NCBI RefSeq assembly: GCF_964340395.1
Contig: NC_135563.1
Span: 14,517,151-14,581,150, forward strand
DNA from: Glandiceps talaboti
Taxonomy: Eukaryota > Hemichordata > Enteropneusta > Spengelidae
Length of the DNA: 64,000 bases
Direction of reading: 5' to 3'
The position numbers and the translations under genes are program-made. The notes under the pieces were generated by a model. The model saw nothing but the letters and a program-made list of their open reading frames with translations, did not search any database and was not told the DNA's origin. How positions within the stretch are numbered: the first letter of the stretch is position 1; each line of letters begins with the position of its first letter. This document shows positions 56,025 through 64,000 of this stretch, one piece after another.

Positions 56025-56175
56025 TACAACTTGTAGAACTCATACAATTTATTTTCCTCTTTTTACAGGAAGTCCTCAGCTGCAGGAGGAATCTGAAGAG
56101 AACCTGAATAGTTCTTTTGTTGTCACTTTGAACCCCAAAGACATCAAAACATATTTCATTGACATGGCACAATAA
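35950..56175 (+). CDS. MAN2B2: Lysosomal core-specific alpha-mannosidase, MAN2B2-like (GH38)
   Basis: Twenty exons, all phase-consistent, give 3,192 nt and 1,063 residues, close to the roughly 1,000-residue human MAN2B2. Exons: 35950-36105, 36874-37014, 37948-38059, 38410-38582, 39037-39152, 39580-39757, 39933-40131, 40812-41002, 42339-42516, 43692-43834, 44065-44354, 45321-45515, 46197-46349, 46864-46969, 48272-48388, 48815-49046, 51234-51419, 52443-52558, 53003-53105, 56069-56175. Residues 1-22 are a signal peptide. [36 protein letters not shown] and HHDGITGT mark the GH38 catalytic domain, and the C-terminal beta domains follow. Many N-x-S/T sites fit a lysosomal or secreted glycoprotein. 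MAN2B2 removes alpha-1,6-linked mannose from the N-glycan core during lysosomal breakdown. All catalytic motifs are intact, so an active enzyme is expected. Confidence 0.96.
36066..36105 (+). other. GH38 zinc-binding motif 1 (end of exon 1)
   Basis: Encodes HSHMDVGW, residues 40-47. H42 and D44 align with the first two zinc ligands of GH38 mannosidases. The asparagine usual in Golgi mannosidase II (HND) is methionine here, as in the MAN2B2 branch, which supports the subfamily assignment. Confidence 0.85.
36469..36690. repeat. Inverted repeat with 50-bp arms in mannosidase intron 1
   Basis: Left arm 36469-36518 and right arm 36641-36690 are reverse complements at 47 of 50 positions, around a 122-bp centre. 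The size and symmetry fit a foldback or MITE-like element. No clear target-site duplication was recognised. Confidence 0.85.
38410..38582 (+). other. GH38 catalytic nucleophile exon
   Basis: Exon 4 encodes [19 protein letters not shown]157 aligns with the aspartate that is both catalytic nucleophile and zinc ligand in GH38 enzymes. The fourth zinc ligand is in the HHD at residues 425-427, at the start of exon 9 (42339). Confidence 0.85.
38641..38712. repeat. Poly-T / poly-G low-complexity tract
   Basis: Runs of T broken by runs of 8 and 13 G lie inside intron 4. A poly-C run at about 39460-39475 in intron 5 is similar. Both are prone to sequencing and assembly error. Confidence 0.8.
40475..40781. 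repeat. Inverted repeat with ~52-bp arms in mannosidase intron 7
   Basis: Left arm 40475-40526 and right arm 40729-40781 are near-perfect reverse complements: CTGGTA and GAGCCTTT, then the block GATAGACACAAACTAAA, then CTATTGT. The centre is about 200 bp. It lies just upstream of exon 8. The layout fits a MITE or foldback element; the boundaries are approximate. Confidence 0.8.
41069..41569. mobile_element. Solo LTR of an LTR retrotransposon, with 5-bp target-site duplication
   Basis: A 501-bp insertion in intron 8 begins TGTAGG and ends CTTACA, the TG...CA ends of an LTR with a TGTA/TACA inverted terminus. It is flanked on both sides by ATTTC (41064-41068 and 41570-41574). The base composition is richer in GC than the intron around it. 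It contains AATAAA at 41232-41237 and TATAAA at 41429-41434, in the wrong order for a plus-strand LTR, so orientation is unresolved. No internal retroviral-type coding region is present, so it is a solo LTR left by recombination. The family cannot be named. Confidence 0.8.
41585..41629 (+). pseudogene. Degenerate echo of the 3' end of exon 8 inside intron 8
   Basis: About 45 bp match the last 45 bp of exon 8 (40958-41002) at roughly 38 positions, with one gap. Shared blocks include TGGATATTTTCTC, ATCAAGAAA and GCTTCAGCTGA. The donor GT at the exon's end is GTGATG here. Removing the solo LTR puts the echo about 75 bp beyond the exon, so a local tandem duplication preceded the LTR insertion. 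It is frame-broken and not used in the reconstructed transcript. Confidence 0.7.
43094..43554. repeat. 29-bp minisatellite, about 15-16 copies, intron 9
   Basis: Repeats of a 29-bp unit starting GGAACTCAATGTGCTAAACC, with several shortened or mutated copies. It ends about 140 bp before exon 10. Confidence 0.9.
44606..44985. repeat. 44-bp minisatellite, 8.6 copies, intron 11
   Basis: A unit of exactly 44 bp, starting CTTAGTGTTACTATCTCAAG, recurs at 44606, 44650, 44694, 44738 and onward. The middle copies are nearly identical, a sign of recent expansion or active homogenisation. Confidence 0.92.
45617..45965. repeat. Compound GT / GTCT / ATGT microsatellite, intron 12
   Basis: GT dinucleotides pass into GTCT, then an ATGT tract, then a second GTCT tract. 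All long open frames across it are microsatellite artefacts. Confidence 0.95.
47001..47168. repeat. 30-bp minisatellite, about 5.6 copies, intron 14
   Basis: A 30-bp unit containing GCTAACTTTAAAAGTGACTT is repeated with increasing divergence to the right. The open frame over it is a by-product of a repeat length divisible by three. Confidence 0.88.
47621..48003. repeat. ~97-101-bp tandem repeat (3 copies) plus an inverted partial copy, intron 14
   Basis: Copies start at 47621, 47718 and 47819 (ACAACCCATAACACCAAA). A 41-bp piece of the same unit lies inverted at 47963-48003, containing ACAGTATACTTTTACACTTG. The array can therefore form a hairpin with its own inverted copy. Confidence 0.85.
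49362..49616. repeat. ACAT / CA microsatellite, intron 16
   Basis: About 250 bp of mostly pure ACAT repeats with a CA centre near 49540-49560. Confidence 0.95.
50896..51156. repeat. 37-bp minisatellite, 7 copies, intron 16
   Basis: A 37-bp unit holding ATCAGCAATATTTGCATATT is repeated seven times. Copies 1, 2, 5 and 7 keep ATTTGCAT, the POU octamer read on the other strand; copies 3, 4 and 6 have ATTTACAT. The array ends about 80 bp before exon 17. Confidence 0.9.
53346..53411. repeat. 32-bp direct duplication, intron 19
   Basis: Two adjacent copies of a 32-bp stretch containing TTAACTTGAAAGGAATAATA are identical or nearly so. Confidence 0.8.
54301..54741. repeat. Diverged ~210-230-bp tandem duplication, intron 19
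   Basis: Copy 1 (54301-54507) and copy 2 (54508-54741) share ordered blocks such as TGTTTTCAATT, CATTTTACTG, the TTTGA(T/C)ATAATATT region, CGTAGCCAAA-like and TTTTTGTGCT(T/C)ACTTCAAGG. The identity is partial, so the duplication is old. Confidence 0.7.
55269..55632. mobile_element. Harbinger-like MITE with TAA target-site duplication, intron 19
   Basis: A 364-bp element begins GGCCAAAAAAAAATTCTGG and ends with the reverse-complementary CTGACCAGAACCAG...TTTTTTTGGCC. The terminal inverted repeats are about 30 bp. It is flanked by TAA on both sides (55266-55268 and 55633-55635). A 3-bp TWA duplication with GG-starting termini is typical of PIF/Harbinger elements. No transposase frame is inside, so it is non-autonomous. 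The family name is inference. Confidence 0.72.
55951..56022. repeat. CA microsatellite just before the last mannosidase exon
   Basis: About 36 CA units lie 46 bp upstream of exon 20. The acceptor itself (TTTTTACAG) is intact. Confidence 0.95.
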
Positions 56176-56529
56176 ATTCTTAAAAACTTAATGTCCAATG
56201 AAAAATATAGTGTTAAAAGTATGTCAGACACAGTGCCATGAAATTACATTATTTTAAAGAATGAGACATTTTTGTATGACACAGATCAAAGGATGTACGG
56301 ATTTCCAGGTGTCATCAGCATCTGTATGGCTTGTATGTGAAGTCACTGCCTTTATGCAAGCCATTTGATATAGTATGTGTCTTATATTACAACCTTGTAG
56401 TATAGCTCAGTTTGTAACTCTGTATGTACCACTCTCTTCAACTCCATCGCATTCTAAAGAACTATGGTAATGACAAAGACTGGCAGCTTTAAAGTAGGTC
56501 TGAGGACACCACTTTCCACTTTTAATAAA
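56171..56529 (+). terminator. Poly(A) signals of the mannosidase gene
   Basis: One AATAAA overlaps the stop codon (56171-56176), which would give an extremely short 3' UTR. A second at 56524-56529 is about 350 bp downstream and is the more likely signal. Confidence 0.45.
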
Positions 56530-56974
56530 ACCAGAATGTAACATTTGATATGTACTCGTTTATATTATGTGGACATTTTGATATCAAAATACCGTTTGAT
56601 ACAGACTTACGTACATATTATACCCTTTTATAGCAAAGACCATTTATTATAACTACATGGTCTGTATGACTGTCGAGTTTTAAAATAGGTTTTATCACAA
56701 ATAACTTTAATAGTAATAATAGTTTCATAATTATGTATCAATTTTTTTTTATTGTAAAGAATATATAACACATTATGACATAGTTTTGGGAAATATACAG
56801 TCTGTAATATGGTATTTTCAAAGGGACGGATACATGATAAATATGAAAATAGTTTTATCAGATTAATACTTGATTATGAGGTTCACTGATTACATTTTGT
56901 TTTAAGATATTGATGTCGATCATCTAGACAGGAATTTGTTAGTATATTTAGATATTGTTCTCAATATTTTTCTT

Positions 56975-57055
56975 CATTCAGCCAAGGAAAATACAAGTGA
57001 CTTAAGGGGCCTTGTCAAAACCCCTTAGGTCACAAGTACAATTTCCGGCTGAATG
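56975..57055. repeat. 81-bp foldback in the mannosidase 3' flank
   Basis: The left arm, from CATTCAGCC through TACAAGTGAC to TTAAGGGG, is mirrored by CCCCTTAGGTCACAAGTA through GGCTGAATG. The loop is under 10 nt. Similarity extends weakly outwards into the AATATTTT flanks. It fits a small MITE or a transcribed hairpin. Confidence 0.8.
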
Positions 57056-57663
57056 TATCAAAATATCGGGGTATACTATAATTATACCTCATCAAGTATA
57101 ATTTATGAAAAATCTGGAAAAAATAATGACATTTTGACTCATATTGGCAGAACCAGTGACCTAGAAAGGGTGTTGTCATGATGTAGAACGACCAGTACAT
57201 ATAATCCATATTTTCTGTTCAAAGACAATAACTTGGCTTGTGCATGGTATAATATATTATAAATTTTATGTAACCTGTAAATATGATAAAAACACATCAT
57301 GATGAAATTATTCAGGACAAATTTGCATGTCTTTGATTTAGACTTCCTGAATGACCAATTACACATTTCACTTTGTCATTGTTCTTTGTATTGTAAGAAC
57401 TAGAAAAATTTGTGAATTTTTGGTCAGAAAAATTGAGTCAAGGGCATTTTGAATCTAGTTTCAAAAGATATGTTGAAGAATCATTCATGCAGACCAGACC
57501 TTAGTTTTCTTTTGTGATTCATCAAATTTTGATGGTGTGTATTGGCCAGTGCTGTGAAAGAGGTTGTGCTTTACAATGATGTTGAAGAAGATGTTCTATC
57601 TTTTGTGTACTTTTATTTCGGCAAAGCATTTTAGGTTTTCAGTATCTCTTTTACCTATTCCTT

Positions 57664-57730
57664 GAATGAATGAATGAATGAATGAATGAATGCATGATTG
57701 AATGAATGAATGAATATATAAATGAATGAA
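57664..57730. repeat. AATG microsatellite
   Basis: AATG units with interruptions (GCATGATTG and TATATA) near the middle and end. Confidence 0.9.
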
Positions 57731-59426
57731 AGATAATATTCAACGCCTTGAAAATGGATAACTTTATCATATGTCAGTAAGGTATAATACACATATATAT
57801 AGTTCAAATAAAAACTCATAGTAACTATGTCCATACCCATACCAACAGTTAACTAAGTTACATACTTCAATAAACATTGCAATAATTTCATTGCAAACAG
57901 TTGTACATCAATGTGATAAGTATTTGCAACACAGAAATATACCATTGTTGTCTGTTATTGTGAAACATGCCAAGTATCTAGTGTAGATATTATATTGAAT
58001 AAAGTACAATATTGTTCCAAAATATTTTCTAACTTCCTCAATCTACATGTATATATTTTATCCATGAAATGTACTAACCAATAGTATCAAAGATTGATAT
58101 TCCATATATGAATTATTGACAAATTAATATTGAAAAAAAAATTTTGCTTGCCAGATGCTCTGCCTGTCTAATACAGGCACACAAAAAAAGAAAGCTGTTT
58201 GCATAGCATACCATAGGCACTGTAACTAGATTCTAACATAGAGCCCAGTTTAGTTCAGACTCTATTATGGAACCAGTCACAATGAAATAACACAAAAACC
58301 ATGTATAGAGTTACATGTACACACATTGAAACTAAGACCCATGTCATAGTGTATCTTAAAGATGCTAATAAATGTCATTAGGGTTAGATTATCTTTCAAC
58401 CTCCCGATCTTATTAGGAAGTGGTGACACAGTGGGTTGATACTGAAGCCAATAGTTGGCCTTCGGTGCACAAGGCATAATGACCTGCAAAGAAAATTTGA
58501 CTAGCAAAGCTACGGCAAACAATATGTTCAAAATAATAGCACAATCCTTTGTAATCCCAACTGTCTCATAGTCTGTGTATAGACATTCCAGACTCATCTG
58601 TATCACTATGAAGGGACAGTGAATCAGCCAAATCTGTCAACAATGCTGTATTATTAATGGCAATATACAGGGATTCACAGGCATTTATTACATTATTGTT
58701 GAGTTAGACATCAGTGAGTGTCTGAGGTGATGATGTTTCTATGGTATTAAAAGCATAGGTTGCAGCTATCACTGTGGATTGACAGCAATATTTCATTTAT
58801 TATAGGGAGGGGGTTGTCAGATTTTACAAAATTGTGATAGATCTCAAGTTCTTTTGTTATGATCCTGCCATTTGTTATTACACCCCTACCCCCCCCCCCC
58901 AAAAAAAAAAAGAAGAAGAAAAGCTGCAGCTATCCTTGTGGATTGGTGAGAAGATTTCAGTTATTATGGGAGGGGAAAGCTTTGACAAAAGTGATGGAGA
59001 TCTCTATAGTTCTTTGTTAAAATTCCATCTTTTGCTTGAATTCTTATTACGGTCCCAAAAAAGGACTGAAAAGTTTCAAGTATCATCGATCATGTTGCAG
59101 TTCCATTGGAACTGTTATATTAACCATTATATTTACTATGTATATTTATCATTATTTTATTTTATTTTTATATTCTATTTATCACATCTATCAACATACA
59201 TTCCCATACTGTCTGTGATGTAAATGAATGTGCCAAATATAATTTTGCCATATTATCATCATATGATTTCCGCATTGTCACGACTGAATCATTTTCATAT
59301 TCTAAAGATTGATAATTTGTTTTTCAAAATGACGTATGGATGGGGTTGGGTCGTAAAACCATATGTCAAATTTATGGCAACAGATGGCCAGGTGTCGACA
59401 TGTCTGAATCTCATCACGAAAGTGAA

Positions 59427-59703
59427 CTATTAGTAACTGGGAAAAATAAATTTTTTAAAAGTTGAAGACCTTGTTTCCCCAAAAAATTAAAACAAATAAC
59501 AAAATACAAAACTTTTGAAGATTATGAGACTAGTAAAAATTCTCGCAAATGACTGGTGCCAGTTTACTAGTAACTGGAAAATAAAAAAAATTCAAGTAAA
59601 AGACAACTTTCTCCTTTAAAAATGAACTAAAAAAGTGAATCATAACAAAACATTAGAAGATTATGAAACTAATAAAATATCTCCCAAGTGACTGGTGTCA
59701 GTC
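59427..59703. repeat. ~138-bp diverged tandem duplication
   Basis: Both copies start CTA(T)TAGTAACTGG and end with a GACTGGTG(C/T)CAGT motif. Between these, GAAGATTATGA and ACTA(G/A)TAAAA are shared. Copy boundary near 59567. Confidence 0.65.
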
Positions 59704-60503
59704 TAGGTTATACCCAAGAATAATTGGAGAGATGTACTGCTGACAATTTGATACATCTTCCCATATTTCAGGAGCTATTCGAAATCCTTGAAATAGAAAT
59801 ATGCACTCGAGCTCCTCGACAAAAACATGAAAACACGCAGAGGACCCCTGTGGGTGGTTCCACCCCCTGATTATATAGCGCAACCACCCCCACCCCACCG
59901 CCTGATACAACATTCTATTTTCCAAGGGTATGGACAGTATACAAAACTTACGTGTAACCACAATTTCATATCAAAGAAACATGTACCGAGGAATTTGACA
60001 TTTGTACCTAGTTACCGCACTTACAGCACAGCAATTTTTTTTAATAGCTTATACCCTGGAAACATTTTTTTTTCTGTCTTGATTTGGTCAGCAGTTTTTT
60101 CTCTCGAAAATCCTCCAGCCACCTTCTCCCCGCCCCCAGAAATCAAATGGTTTACCCCAAATTGTAATCCTAGTCTGAACTCCTAGCCTGCTGACGTATG
60201 TATTCTAGTATTAATTAAAGCAAGCTCCTTATCATCTCCAACCCCTTTAGCGGTCTGAGTTATCATGAGTCATATATCGGCACCCGCACATGTCCCCATA
60301 GGGACACGTTATCCTGGTGTGATGGTTTCTTTCTGACTTTAAAAAAAATTATATTGCGATGAAATATATTAATATTAATTATAGAGGTGAGTTATCAACA
60401 CTTCACAGTCGGGTATAAAGACGACCCTTTCCCATCTGTTTCACTATCTCGTCTGTCTTACAATAGTTTAGAATGATAGATCGATAGACGTAGAGGTCTC
60501 TCG

Positions 60504-60541
60504 TCAGTCAGTCAGTCAGTCAGTCAGTCAGTCAGTCAGTG
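60504..60541. repeat. CAGT microsatellite
   Basis: Nine CAGT units. Confidence 0.9.
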
Positions 60542-60788
60542 AGTTAGTTTATTTCAGTAAAACAAGATTGACAGCACACATACACAAATAAAAACGATTG
60601 GTACGAATTGTTGAATTACTTGGCTAACACGAAGTCAAACACTCATCGATTATCTATGATTCAAATGTCTGCGAATCATCACATTTCAAGCGTGGTTAAC
60701 GTCGTGTAGAGTAGAGATTGCTGACGGTGTGTTTACTGTTTATCCTTAACGCATTGCTTGTTCATTCTCAATGAACATGAAGGGGTGA

Positions 60789-61094
<306 letters not shown>

Positions 61095-61210
61095 TAAATG
61101 GATTGACCAATTAATTTATCGATTAAGCGTAAATTGTGTGTCATTACTAGTATGATACAGAAGTATAATGCACACAGTGCGAACGTCCCGTCGCATTGAA
61201 TAGGTAATTT

Positions 61211-61220
61211 GCATATATTA
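61211..61220 (+). promoter_or_regulatory. Possible TATA element of the lectin gene
   Basis: CATATATTAA lies about 140 bp upstream of the ATG at 61352, leaving room for a 5' UTR of about 110 nt. Only position and sequence support this. Confidence 0.22.
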
Positions 61221-61351
61221 AGTCGCGAACGATTACGCATGTGCCGTTTATGGGTCATTATAATAACAATGCATCAAAACCAAGAGGATGGGAGGCTAAA
61301 TACTCGCGATGAAATCGAGTGTCTCGCGACTCACTACCAGAGCTGTTGGCC

Positions 61352-62142
61352 ATGTGGAAGATATGTCTCGCAGTAGTTTATCTACTGGTGGCCGTGGCCG
61401 TCACGGGCTTTCAGCCCTTGCCAGCAATGAGGCTACAACCAGGGGGATTGGACAACGGGAATCAGAACCCGCGAAACATGGAGCGTGGAAAACGTCCCTT
61501 CATGGACCCACCGAAAGTGAGATACGAACAGCGAGTAGATAGCATTCTTGAAGAAACTTATAAATGGCAGGAAAACAAGAGAGCGGCTATTCTCTGCCCG
61601 AAAGGTACATTTATTGCGGAGATAGCATTTATCTTTTCGGGAATGAAGAGATACTTCGGGAGCAACCTGAAACGCTTCAAGCTAACTGACCTTCCGCACG
61701 TCAGTACGACTAACCGGGAAATAGTCCTCAAGAGACGTACAGGTGAACCTAAAGCAAAGGGGTTCTGGAATGCAAATATTGGAGAGGACGACTCAATATC
61801 TAGCTGTGACCCAGTTTTATTCTGTCTTGGACATCAAGCATGTCTTTTTAAAGTCACCATCGATGTATGTGCCAACGATCCAATGCCAGGACAAAGAAAA
61901 ATATTAGATATGAGAGTGTCTTGTGTTCCGGATAACTTATTTTCGAAATATTTTTACGACGCAGTAAATACGAATAATGAACTCTCAGAGAATGTAATGA
62001 GCCGCCAGAATAAAATTTTGTACTTGTATATAAACGATGATAACACAGACGATTTAGCTGTGTCCCTCATTCAAGTTCCTATGACGGAAGATGAACTCTT
62101 TGGTATTGGTTGTCCGGAACCAAAAGAAGCATATTCGAAGGG
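61352..62142 (+). CDS. Secreted SUEL/rhamnose-type lectin, first coding exon (3' partial)
   Basis: The ATG at 61352 has G at -3 and opens with a signal peptide (residues 1-25, hydrophobic core AVVYLLVAVAV). I chose it over the in-frame GTG at 61319 and the out-of-frame ATG at 61309 for that reason. The exon gives 263 codons plus two bases and ends at a GTAAGT donor (62143). Residues 79-191 follow the galactose/rhamnose-binding lectin pattern: ILCPKGTFI (C82), then CDPVLFCLGHQAC (C152, C158, C164), C173, and KILDMRVSC (C191). Such lectins bind sugars outside the cell and are common in marine invertebrates. The spacing from C82 to C152 is long for the family, with an insertion rich in K and R. 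The rest of the protein lies beyond the window. The family call is good; ligand and role are unknown. Confidence 0.72.
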
Positions 62143-64000
62143 GTAAGTGTTGGCGACGCTGTTTGTTGGCTATAAATACGTAGGTGCTATGCACTTTCCA
62201 TTGTATGTAGTGTGTAGTACAGAAATGTCAGACGGTGATTACGTAATACTTTAAAACTGTCGTGTCATACAGTGGTTTCTATGCCATCATTCATGGAGGT
62301 AGAAATATGTCTTTCCTAATTTCATGCTGTCATTCATTCATATTTAAGTTTGTTTGTCATGTCGAATGTGAAATGTTAAAGAGTGCTTTACATTTTGTGA
62401 ATGGTTGTACAGTCATAAACATATTGTCGAACGTGAAAATCATTTGACAGATTTGGGATGGTTTTCTGTAAAAGTAACTGTTCAACGTTAGCATACTTGA
62501 GGGTTTAAAAAAAAAGAAGTTTTATTTCCAGGATTACCAAGGGAGCAAGTTTCATTTTATAGGTTCCTGAGTAATTAGTCATATCTTTGTAATATGCCAC
62601 AGGTTTCAACACCTGTACAGAGATGTGAAGTCCCAGGAGTATTAATACTGTTTTCTCTTGGGATTAATTTGGAAGATATTCAATATAAAACTGCTTCAGA
62701 TGTGAAAATCGTGTAAATTATTATATAACTACCTCAAAACATTACAAATGTACTTGTACTGGAGAAAGCTGTTTTAATAGAAAAATCTCAATTTCACAGC
62801 TTCAAATTCGTGAGACATATACACATAGTCACCCCAGGTTTTGAGACAGAATAGCAGGATCTGCTCATTTTTCTTGTAATATATAAATAATCTAGATCTG
62901 TGGTTGAAAACAATACATTGTCATACATTTAGGTGTAAAGGTGATTTGGACTGATAATAGCCACTCCAGTACAAGATAATTCAGCAAGCTAGGCAAACAC
63001 CCTGATAATGTTATCTTGAGTTATCATGTCATGTGCTATCATGGTCAGACTATTGGCTGTCACAGTACTATTAAAAGTACACAGTACAAAGTAAGCAAAT
63101 AGAGATAAACATCATAAACAATTCCAAAAACTTTGGTCCAATAATAACTATATGCTGTGACTTTTTTTAAAATACTGAATGCAGGATTCATGAATATATT
63201 TAGATTCGTATTGCTGTAAAGAACTGTTATATCGTTGATCGTCATCAATAGATAAAAATAGACACCATGAAATAAAATATGATGAAAACAGTTTTAAAGA
63301 GTCCGTTGTGAATGCAAGAAAAATGTTATCAATTCTTATAGTAGTGCTAAAACTTAAAAGCAGTTATTTGATATTTTCACAATTAAAAGCTACATGTTTG
63401 ACAATTCAAAATGTAAATGAAAATACTCTGGTAATAATAGTAATTACATTCAAACAGGGCCCTTACAAGTATTATTTGTCACATGTTCTGGCATGTACTT
63501 TCTATGATCATACTTATAATTGTTAATGGAACGATTTCATATAGGAAAGATTTGAAGACGCAAGTAACATAAACCATGGGTGGTTCTGTTATACAAAATG
63601 TACAAGTTGCTATAGCTAGCCTAGTCACTGTTCAATTTGTTGTACACCCATCACCAGTAAAAGCACAACCATGTACAGCTAAAATGATGAAGGCTTGGTG
63701 TTTCACTCATGCAACATGACATTTATTACACACCCTCAGACAACTTCTAATGCAAAAGAAACAACATAGGTGTCATGCACAGTGGGGATGCCGTAGTAGT
63801 CAAGTTGATATGTTGATTATCACTATCAATTTAATACAAAATGAACAATTGAAGCCATCAAGTCCATGTGTAATGAATTCATAAGAAGCCTGGTGTTACT
63901 GCACTTAGAAAGAACAATGCTTATCAGTGTTCATTGTTATTGGACAAAGGATCCTGATGTGTTTACTGTGTCTCTGTTATTGTTCGTCTAGAGTTGTCAT
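62143..64000 (+). other. Intron 1 of the lectin gene, open at the window end
   Basis: No acceptor followed by a lectin-like frame was found up to base 64000, so this intron is at least 1.86 kb. A few short AT-rich frames occur and lack domain character. No strong repeats were seen. Confidence 0.5.

Noticed and set aside
58277-58606. Minus-strand frame of 109 codons with an acceptor-like TTCTTTGCAG inside
   Set aside because: No convincing donor or neighbouring exon; not distinguishable from chance in this AT-rich spacer.
61309-61542. ATG at 61309 opening a 77-codon frame, and an in-frame GTG at 61319, as alternative lectin starts
   Set aside because: The first frame misses the lectin domain; GTG is not a usual animal start, and the ATG at 61352 gives a clean signal peptide.

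Overview
The window is animal nuclear DNA. It is AT-rich, its genes are split by many GT-AG introns, and it is dense in tetranucleotide and dinucleotide microsatellites. The mix of gene families fits a marine invertebrate (non-vertebrate deuterostome or lophotrochozoan): a DUF4062-NACHT-TPR protein fused to malectin-like and F-box-associated (FBA) domains, a complete MAN2B2-type alpha-mannosidase, and a SUEL/rhamnose-type lectin. The species cannot be fixed from the sequence. No bacterial features, tRNA, rRNA or CRISPR array were seen.

Layout. (1) 1-15457, plus strand: the 3' part of a very large gene. I could chain 27 exons with compatible splice phases into one open frame of 1,752 residues, open at the window's left edge. 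Order: two tandem modules of about 117 residues, a malectin-like domain, an FBA domain, DUF4062, a NACHT NTPase, and TPRs. (2) 15458-20584: non-coding flank with candidate poly(A) signals. (3) 20585-22483, minus strand: an intronless ankyrin-repeat gene (632 aa) with a long disordered, basic tail. (4) 22484-35949: 13.5 kb without a convincing gene. It holds microsatellites, a CRE/octamer/palindrome cluster upstream of the ankyrin gene, a short foldback and one transposon end. (5) 35950-56175, plus strand: a complete 20-exon, 1,063-aa MAN2B2-like GH38 alpha-mannosidase. Its introns carry a solo LTR with target-site duplication, a Harbinger-like MITE, two long inverted repeats, an echo of exon 8 and five minisatellites. 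(6) 56176-61351: gene-free spacer with a foldback, diverged duplications and a compound microsatellite. (7) 61352 to beyond the window: first coding exon of a secreted SUEL-like lectin.

Gene relationships. Malectin and FBA domains are both known N-glycan binders, and MAN2B2 trims the mannose core of N-glycans in lysosomes. The first gene therefore looks like a STAND-type NTPase carrying two potential glycoprotein-recognition modules. It is the most unusual object here and a candidate cytosolic glycan or organelle-damage sensor. That role is inference. The shared glycan theme with the mannosidase and lectin may be chance linkage.
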